Shown: positions 26,643-32,414 of the stretch, piece by piece
How positions within the stretch are numbered: position 1 is the stretch's first letter
Layout: every line of letters starts with the position of its first letter
DNA from: Dyella sp. ASV21
Lineage (GTDB): Bacteria > Pseudomonadota > Gammaproteobacteria > Xanthomonadales > Rhodanobacteraceae
DNA length: 42,399 nt
Assembly (NCBI RefSeq): GCF_016428975.1
Contig: NZ_JAELTT010000036.1
Location: 1-42,399, forward strand
Direction: 5' to 3'
Notes under the pieces: generated by a model
Seen by the model: the letters and a program-made list of their open reading frames with translations, nothing else
Told to the model about the DNA's origin: nothing
Database searches by the model: none
Program-made: the position numbers and the translations under genes

Positions 26643-26999
26643 ATGTCCTACATCGATGGCTTCGTGATCGCCGTACCACATGCCAACCGCGAGCAATTCA
26701 TCGGATACGCCCGTACTTTCGACACCATTTTCCTGGAGTTCGGCGCCATCCGCGTGGTGGAGTGCTGGGGTGACGACGTGCCCGACGGCAAGCTCACCGA
26801 TTTCCGCCGTGCCGTGCAGGCAAAGCAAGACGAATCGGTGGTGTTCTCCTGGATTGAATGGCCCGACAAGGCCACCCGCGATGCCGGCATGCAGAAAGTG
26901 ATGAAAGATCCGCGCATGGATGCTGCCAGCGCCATGCCTTTCGATGGAAAGCGCATGATCTTCGGCGGCTTCGTGCCAGTGGTCAGTCTGCCAGGCTAG
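26643..26999 (+). CDS. DUF1428 family protein (YbaA-like)
   Basis: This is a 118-residue cytosolic protein of the DUF1428 family, a dimeric alpha-beta barrel-like fold of unknown function. The start MSYIDGFVIAVP, the segment VVECWGDDVPDGKLTDF, VVFSWIEWPDKATRDAG and the final MPFDGKRMIFGGFVP are the family hallmarks and cover the whole length. AAGGAAAC lies six bases before the ATG. It appears monocistronic. Members are often annotated as RNA signal recognition particle-related by error; nothing here supports that. Confidence 0.88.
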   Translation: MSYIDGFVIAVPHANREQFIGYARTFDTIFLEFGAIRVVECWGDDVPDGKLTDFRRAVQAKQDESVVFSWIEWPDKATRDAGMQKVMKDPRMDAASAMPFDGKRMIFGGFVPVVSLPG

Positions 27000-27025
27000 G
27001 TAGGTGCGGATTCTAGCCGCCATGC

Positions 27026-28255
27026 CTAGCCGCGTTTGATCAGTAGCTCGCGTTGCCAGTAAGCATGCAGCTGCGCGGCCTTGCGCGGACTCAATCCTTC
27101 GCTGATTCGCGGCAGTAGCAAATCGCCGGCCGCGGTGTCACCCAGTCGATACGATTCCCGTGCCGATTCAAGCCAAGCACGCTGACGCACATTGAGGTTG
27201 CCGAAGGGATCGAAGTAAGAGTCGACTCGGCTACGATCCTGCACGCCATTCCACGTAAAAGCGTGAGCACTATCGCCGGCAGCGATACGGCTGTAACGCG
27301 CAATCGCCTCCGTGGCATCGATGCGATGTTCCAGCAGATCAAGCCGGGTCGCGAGAAGTTGTACCTCTGCGCTATCGTCCTCAAGGGACAACTGGTTGAT
27401 CAGAACCCGTAGCCAAGGAATATCCAGATTGCCCGTGCTCGCCTGTTCACCAAGCAGGTTGAAATTGGCTACAGCCAGCCGATACTCGCGGCGATTGTGC
27501 TGCTCGACTTCGGCTTCGTGTGGTACACCAAGCGTGGATGGCTGGACGATCCGTATCGTATTGTCGTCCGCCAGGATGGCTTCAATATCATGCTTATGGA
27601 ACTCGCCAACGACCACCACCAAGGTGGCGCCCTGGCGCGCATGTGCTGCCTGGGCCACCCGCTTGGCCTGCATGTAAGTTCGATACAGATACAGTCGGCG
27701 AGGCAGATCATTGACTGCCTTAGGTGCGGCTTGCGTGGCCCACTGGTCGACTTTGCTGAGGTTGGCTCGATCGTCGGCGTCGTACAGACGACGCTCTAGT
27801 TTTTTTGCATCAGGAAAAGTCAGAAACTGCTGAAAGCCTTGCCTTGGGCGCAGCTCGGGAGGCGTTTCCAGATCCAGCCCGAAACCAAGTAGCTCATCAT
27901 CGCGCGAAGGAGTCCAATCGATCGGGCACAGATCCACATCGTTGCGTCGCGCATAGGGCACTACGACGCCTTGGACTTCGTAGGTGAACTCGTAGAAGTC
28001 GTTGCGTGCAAATGCCTCTGGCGCCCTCTCTACACAGATGGCATCTGGCTTCGCACGATCAAGAAATGCGTCCAGCATAGCGGGCTGATCCCCACGCGCA
28101 ACCAACTGAGCGGCGTGATCGACTCCCAAGATGATGACACGGGTAGGCGCAGAGGTAGCGGTATCGACGGCGCGCACCGCAACACTCATGGATGCAGTAA
28201 GAGTGAGACATGCTAGGGGGAGAAGGTTTCGAAGAAGCATCGACATCCTACGCAT
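27026..28255 (-). CDS. Secreted TraB/ChaN-like protein of unknown function
   Basis: This is a protein of about 409 residues with an N-terminal signal peptide (LLPLACLTLTASMSVAVRAV). Three starts are possible (28255, 28246, 28240). A strand-rich core opens with VIILGVDHAAQLV and ICVERAPEAF and later has ATLVVVVGEFHKHDIEAIL with a following IRIVQPSTLG. The combination of an early G.DHA, a C.ERAPE and a later VGE.H..dI segment recalls the TraB/ChaN/erythromycin-esterase-like fold, in which such His and Glu residues line a putative active site. That is only a structural resemblance. The C-terminal 130 residues look helical. It is the last gene before the defence island. Confidence 0.5.
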   Translation of the reverse strand: MRRMSMLLRNLLPLACLTLTASMSVAVRAVDTATSAPTRVIILGVDHAAQLVARGDQPAMLDAFLDRAKPDAICVERAPEAFARNDFYEFTYEVQGVVVPYARRNDVDLCPIDWTPSRDDELLGFGLDLETPPELRPRQGFQQFLTFPDAKKLERRLYDADDRANLSKVDQWATQAAPKAVNDLPRRLYLYRTYMQAKRVAQAAHARQGATLVVVVGEFHKHDIEAILADDNTIRIVQPSTLGVPHEAEVEQHNRREYRLAVANFNLLGEQASTGNLDIPWLRVLINQLSLEDDSAEVQLLATRLDLLEHRIDATEAIARYSRIAAGDSAHAFTWNGVQDRSRVDSYFDPFGNLNVRQRAWLESARESYRLGDTAAGDLLLPRISEGLSPRKAAQLHAYWQRELLIKRG

Positions 28256-28454
28256 AGCAAAAAACGGAGGCTAACTGTCAGCCGGGTACGGTGGATGTGC
28301 CATTGGTCTGACCCCCTCCGAGTGGCCCTGACAGGAAGATTATTCAGGGCAAATGTCCCAACAGCCGTTCCTGCCTAGATGAGGAGCAGGAGCCACCGGA
28401 GGTTACGATCTCTCGTCTGGACCATTCGTTTGAAGACAGCGTGCGAGTTACTGG

Positions 28455-28481
28455 GCTAGATCGACGGACTCAAAATCTAGC
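28455..28481. repeat. Inverted repeat GCTAGAT/ATCTAGC
   Basis: GCTAGAT (28455-28461) and ATCTAGC (28475-28481) are exact reverse complements with a 13-base loop. No U tract follows. Function unknown; it lies 200 bases downstream of the divergent TraB/ChaN-like gene start. Confidence 0.4.
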
Positions 28482-28675
28482 GTCTGTTGCCTCTGCCGGA
28501 GGGTGACAAGAGGGTGGTAAGCCACCGGACACCTAGCATCATGTCGTTCAGATTCCGATGTGGCCGATAGCGTCGATTGGACACGTTAAAAGCGGCGCGG
28601 TGAATTGGCGATTTCACCGGGCGCGAGGGCTCATGCTCGCGGCTACACGCGGCCAAACAATGCGTTACGTTCAAT

Positions 28676-28704
28676 CATAAGTTGGCCAAAACGGCCAACT
28701 TATG
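28676..28704. repeat. Perfect 12-base palindrome
   Basis: CATAAGTTGGCC (28676-28687) and GGCCAACTTATG (28693-28704) are exact reverse complements with a five-base loop AAAAC. There is no U tract on either side, so it is not a normal terminator. It may be an operator or the trace of a mobile element end. Confidence 0.55.
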
Positions 28705-28728
28705 CTTTCAGCCACATGGGTGTTCGCT

Positions 28729-28772
28729 AAAGGCCAATTTTTCGCCCCGGTTAAAGGATAGATTTTCGCTCC
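28729..28772. repeat. Imperfect direct repeats, possible IS21-like end remnant
   Basis: AAAGGCCAATTTTTCGCCCC (28729-28748) and AAAGGATAGATTTTCGCTCC (28753-28772) agree at 15 of 20 positions with a period of 24 bases. A TG dinucleotide at 28721 begins the block. Repeated binding sites inside the ends and 5'-TG termini are usual for IS21-family elements, but no transposase gene is present, so at most this is a relic. Confidence 0.35.
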
Positions 28773-28987
28773 TTTGCATTCAGAGGCTGAGACGATAGCT
28801 CGCGCGCGAAGGGCCGTTTTCTCGGTCGAATTGCCACCCTGACGAGGGGCGGTGCGGGCCCCATGCCAGCTGACACGAAGGCCGTAGCTACCAGATCTCG
28901 TGTGCTTCCCCCAGTTTAATTGGCCATATGACGCCCGCCAGGGAGGGGGGAGACCTCACGATGCTGAACCCAGACGCCCCCTACGAA

Positions 28988-29094
28988 CGAAAAACCTTGC
29001 AAAAACCGGGGTCGGTGTTAGGATTTCCCTAACACACCCGCCACGCCTCTGCGACAGAACACCGTCGAAAAGCGCAATTTGGCGGGTTTTTTTT
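28988..29094 (+). ncRNA. Structured RNA upstream of Abi_2, probable abiF RNA motif
   Basis: Two stems are visible. GTGTTAGG (29015-29022) pairs perfectly with CCTAACAC (29028-29035) around loop ATTTC. ACCCGCCA (29036-29043) pairs with TGGCGGGT (29080-29087), which is followed by an unbroken run of T (29087-29094), a terminator. The loop bases TTTC (29024-29027) could pair with GAAA (29067-29070) as a pseudoknot. The Abi_2 start codon lies 20 bases past the T run. A conserved abiF RNA motif located upstream of Abi_2 genes has been described by comparative genomics (Weinberg and colleagues, 2017); this locus has the matching position. The 5' end given is a guess. Confidence 0.6.
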
Positions 29095-29114
29095 GCCTAT
29101 TGCAAGGAGGCACC

Positions 29115-30008
29115 GTGCAATATACGAAAGGCGCGCTTACCTTCGCCGACCAAATTGCGCTCATGACGCAGCGCGGGCTAGTCATAGATAACCCGGAGCT
29201 CGCGACGCAGTACTTACGCCGAGTGGGCTACTACCGCCTCATGGGATACCTGTTTCCCCTAAGGACGCCAGGCAGCGATCATTTCGAGGCCGATTCTACG
29301 TTCGGCAAAGCAGTCGAGTATTATCAGTTTGATCAGGCATTGCGGCATCTTATGCTGGAAGCCATCGGTCACATTGAAGTCGCCGTACGTACGGCTGTCA
29401 CGTACGAGTTGGCTCACGCATATGGCGCGTTTGCCCATTGCGACCACCTCAACCTTAACGAAACGCAGGCTTGGCACGCGAACTGGCTCGACGGCGTGCG
29501 TTACGAGGTGACTCGAGCTCGCGAGACCTTCATCGATCATTATCGAAGGAAGTATGACGGCTACCCAGATCTACCGATATGGATGGCTTCCGAAGTCATG
29601 TCGCTTGGCGCGCTATCTAAGCTCGTAAAAGCCATGCACGGCAAGGACAAGTGGAACGTCGCATCACACTTCGGCCTCGCGGACGTAACGTTTGAGAGCT
29701 GGATTCACGCAGTGGCAGTCGTACGCAACATTTGTGCGCACCACGGACGCTTGTGGAACCGCGTCTTCGGTGTACGACCGAAGCGGCCACGGTCAGGTAG
29801 TTGGCAGAACATGCCGCATCTGATCCCGAATGATCGATCATTCTTTATGCTGTGTGTTTTGCACGCACTGCTATCTCACACCGCTATTGATGTAGACAGG
29901 TGGCGGGGAAGTGTCAACGCGATCCTTCGCCCGCTGCTAGCTGATCAAAGTAATTTACAGCGCATCGGGGCGCCTGCAAATTGGGAATTCCATCCCCTGT
30001 GGCACTGA
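29115..30008 (+). CDS. Abi_2 (AbiD/AbiF-like) HEPN abortive infection protein
   Basis: This is a 297-residue protein of the Abi_2 family, whose lactococcal members AbiD and AbiF abort phage infection. The GTG at 29115 was chosen because a complete AAGGAGG lies four bases upstream; the frame is also open from 29079, but that part overlaps the terminator of the RNA. The N-terminal segment TFADQIALMTQRGLVI and YLRRVGYYRLMGYLFPL is characteristic. A HEPN ribonuclease motif Arg204-x4-His209 lies in VVRNICAHHGRLWN. This predicts an RNase toxin kept in check until infection, perhaps by the adjoining RNA. GC content is lower than in the core genes, consistent with acquisition. Confidence 0.85.
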   Translation: MQYTKGALTFADQIALMTQRGLVIDNPELATQYLRRVGYYRLMGYLFPLRTPGSDHFEADSTFGKAVEYYQFDQALRHLMLEAIGHIEVAVRTAVTYELAHAYGAFAHCDHLNLNETQAWHANWLDGVRYEVTRARETFIDHYRRKYDGYPDLPIWMASEVMSLGALSKLVKAMHGKDKWNVASHFGLADVTFESWIHAVAVVRNICAHHGRLWNRVFGVRPKRPRSGSWQNMPHLIPNDRSFFMLCVLHALLSHTAIDVDRWRGSVNAILRPLLADQSNLQRIGAPANWEFHPLWH

Positions 30009-30633
30009 TTCATATGCGGCTCAAGGGCCAGTACCTGAGCAACAGATTCTCATCGTAGCGAGCAGTGACACGGGCAATGAAACGGGGCGAAGCACCCATA
30101 CTGGGCAGAAAGACGCTACCCGCAACCCCGGACCCAAGAAATTTGCACCCCTCACTGCCCTAGCCATACCTACGACCTCCATGGGCCGATTGGGCTCAAT
30201 ACAGTTGCCTTGAGATCGAGGTCCTAGAGTCCCGTGACAGCGGAGCGTGCCCGGGCTCGGACCAGGGTCAAGCCACCCAACAATAGGGGGTGTCACCACC
30301 GTAGAACCGCGGTTATTCTATCGAAACGGCCTGCTACTTAAGTGCCCCAGGGGAAGGAACCTAAATGGCCAAACCAACCGTTTCCGAGGTCAGGGAAGCT
30401 GAAGCCCGGTGCGCACCCCTGGATAGGGTTACGGCGGGTGACGAACTCCCCCAATGCGCTGCGCCGCCCAGAATCAAGCTCCGAGCTCAACGGCCTGTCA
30501 CCGCTAGTTCCCAAATCATCCGCCCAAACCGGTACGCGCCAACATCCAAGGCACTTGACGACCATGGGGGCCTCGCCCTTCTCCGGTACCTAGCATCGAC
30601 GGTTTGGGCATCGTGTTCGGGTAGGGGAAACCG
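30009..30633. other. Intergenic region between Abi_2 and the DISARM-like operon
   Basis: This 625-base stretch separates the two defence loci and should hold the promoter of the DISARM-like operon, which I cannot place with confidence. One small frame (30365-30652) is described separately. I see no transposase fragment, tRNA or clear terminator for Abi_2. Confidence 0.4.
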
Positions 30634-30652
30634 GTGCCCGACAAACCGCTAG
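30365..30652 (+). CDS. Candidate small leader protein of the DISARM-like operon
   Basis: This is a 95-residue open frame with AAGGAA six bases before its ATG. It begins MAKPTVSEVREAEARCAPL and overlaps the methylase start by 19 bases, so coupling is possible. The C-terminal half is Arg/Ser/Pro-rich and does not look folded. No family recognised; it may be chance. Confidence 0.25.
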   Translation: MAKPTVSEVREAEARCAPLDRVTAGDELPQCAAPPRIKLRAQRPVTASSQIIRPNRYAPTSKALDDHGGLALLRYLASTVWASCSGRGNRCPTNR

Positions 30653-32400
30653 CTCCCTTCTCCAAGGTTTCAATCACACGACGCATTCGCACGCTCGGTC
30701 AGGTAGCCGAGCGACATCACTGCGACGCTGCAACCGTTGTAGGGACACTCTCGCACCTTTGGTGCAGAGCAGCCTTTCCTGCACTCCGAAAGCCGGCCCT
30801 TCGCTACTCCAAAGAACTCGCCGCCGAATCAGAGGCTGCAGAATTTGTAGCGATCTTACGCGGCATGAGTTTTCTCGACGCCACATACTGGCTTAGCTCC
30901 TCGTACGCTCTGTTGACTACCCAGGGCTATCAGAAGGAGTTAGCGATGTTCTTTACACCCGCATCGCTAACGGAAGGTCTCCTTAACGACCTGGATGCAC
31001 AAGGGGTGGATTTTGGCCGCCAGTCCTTCATGGACCCAGCGTGCGGTGGTGCCGCGTTTCTAGCCCCCATAGCCCTGAGGATGCGTGCCGCCCTAAAGGA
31101 GCGCGGATTCAAGCCGTTAAGGGTACTCAGACATATAGAAAAACACCTTTCGGGAACTGATCTCGACGCCACGCTTTGTGAGCTTTCCAAGCTCTTCCTA
31201 TGCATGGCACTTCACGACGATATCCAGAAGACGGGCTACTCCCCGTCTTTCCGAGTTCGCCGGACTGATTCGCTAAGCGGACTTCGTGCATGTTTGGGAA
31301 AAATTGACGTCGTTGTATGCAACCCCCCCTATCGCAAGATGAAAGCCGCGGAGCTGGAACCTTTGCGAGGCACATATGCTGAAGTCATTGAAGGTCAGCC
31401 GAACCTCTATTGCTTGTTCATCGCCCTTTGTGTGCGACTTCTCCGAGTCGGTGGCCATGCGGCGTTAGTCACGCCGACGAGCTTTCTATCCGGCCAGCAC
31501 TTCACGAGCCTACGAAAGTTTCTCATTGGAAATTCGGTGATTGAGCACATCGGAGTGGTCAGTGACAGACAGGGCATATTTATTGATGTTGAGCAAGAAA
31601 CAGCCATGACAGTTCTGCGCCGGCGCTCTGAGAAAGCTCGGTTGCAGACTAGTGTTTCAGTGGTGTCAAGTTCCGGCCAGTACAGGAACGTAGGAAAGTG
31701 CCTATTGCCAAGCAACGGAGCGGTTTGGCCAGTTCCGCGTGCAACCACTGACGTGCCCTTACTTAAAGCCGCATCAGCGACAGCTTTTCGACTGTCTCAC
31801 TATGGATACAGAGTCCGAATTGGCGCTTACGTTTGGAATCGAGACAAACGCCCGAAATACGAGACACAACAGGAAGTGCGAAAAGCCAAGGCCCGTACTG
31901 CCATGCCATTGCTTTGGTCGAGAGATATCGTTCCAGGAAAGGCCGTTCAACTGGATTCCATATCAGCCCGTGATGGTGAGCACCGATTTGTAGACATGGG
32001 CGACAAAAAGCACACCTCCGTAGTGTCGTCACCGTGTGTCGTGATACAGCGTGTCACGTCGAATGATCAGCCGCGACGCCTAGTTGCTGCTGCTGTGTCG
32101 CCTGAGGTCTACAGGAGGCACGGAGGGTTTATCGGCGAGAACCATGTCGTCATAGTCGAGGCCAAGAGCGATAAGCCTCTTCTCTCGCCCACCAAACTGG
32201 CGAGCTTGCTCAGCACATATGTAGTGGACCGGAATTTTCGTTGCATCTCAGGCGCTACCAATGTCTCAGCATTTGAACTGAATCAGTTGTCGCTGCCAGA
32301 TCCACAGGCTGTTAAAGATGCCCTCGCTGAGAGGGTAACTATGGAAGAAGCCGTGAAGCGTGCCTTCAACCTATCTGACGTGTCAGGCCCCGCCAACTAA
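30634..32400 (+). CDS. N6-adenine DNA methyltransferase of a DISARM-like system
   Basis: This is a 588-residue amino-methyltransferase with the gamma-class motif order: LAMFFTPASL near residue 104, the S-adenosylmethionine-binding motif I DPACGGAAF at 134-142 (usually DPACGSGxF) and the catalytic NPPY at 230-233. VGGHAALVTPTSFLSG follows as a later methylase motif. The C-terminal half (about 370-588) is likely the target-recognition part, as in Eco57I-like and PaeR7I-like enzymes. The GTG start has GGGG six bases upstream. It is the first large gene of a run leading to drmA-drmB-drmC, so it probably marks host DNA for that system, in the role of DrmMI. No endonuclease domain is visible. Confidence 0.8.
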   Translation: MPDKPLAPFSKVSITRRIRTLGQVAERHHCDAATVVGTLSHLWCRAAFPALRKPALRYSKELAAESEAAEFVAILRGMSFLDATYWLSSSYALLTTQGYQKELAMFFTPASLTEGLLNDLDAQGVDFGRQSFMDPACGGAAFLAPIALRMRAALKERGFKPLRVLRHIEKHLSGTDLDATLCELSKLFLCMALHDDIQKTGYSPSFRVRRTDSLSGLRACLGKIDVVVCNPPYRKMKAAELEPLRGTYAEVIEGQPNLYCLFIALCVRLLRVGGHAALVTPTSFLSGQHFTSLRKFLIGNSVIEHIGVVSDRQGIFIDVEQETAMTVLRRRSEKARLQTSVSVVSSSGQYRNVGKCLLPSNGAVWPVPRATTDVPLLKAASATAFRLSHYGYRVRIGAYVWNRDKRPKYETQQEVRKAKARTAMPLLWSRDIVPGKAVQLDSISARDGEHRFVDMGDKKHTSVVSSPCVVIQRVTSNDQPRRLVAAAVSPEVYRRHGGFIGENHVVIVEAKSDKPLLSPTKLASLLSTYVVDRNFRCISGATNVSAFELNQLSLPDPQAVKDALAERVTMEEAVKRAFNLSDVSGPAN

Positions 32401-32414
32401 GCTGAGTGCTTGCA

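Larger units (their letters stand above)
28256..28987. other. Junction region between the core chromosome and the defence island
   Basis: About 730 bases without a convincing gene. It contains several palindromes (28455-28481, 28676-28704) and a pair of imperfect direct repeats (28729-28772). Base composition changes here from the GC-rich core to the less biased island. A GACTCAAAATCTAG string near 28467 resembles a tRNA-Leu anticodon loop, but no tRNA arms surround it. No integrase gene is visible on this side. Confidence 0.5.

Noticed and set aside
28455-28500. tRNA-Leu-like string GACTCAAAATCTAG as a possible tRNA or attachment site
   Set aside because: It resembles a CAA anticodon loop, but the flanking bases form a different palindrome and no acceptor, D or T arm (no GTTCGA) is found.
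28477-28674. Small minus-strand frame in the island junction
   Set aside because: No ribosome binding site, no family resemblance, and it lies in a palindrome-rich non-coding stretch.
28900-29166. Plus-strand frame across the structured RNA upstream of Abi_2
   Set aside because: It runs through the paired stems and the T run of the RNA in a different frame from Abi_2 and lacks a ribosome binding site.
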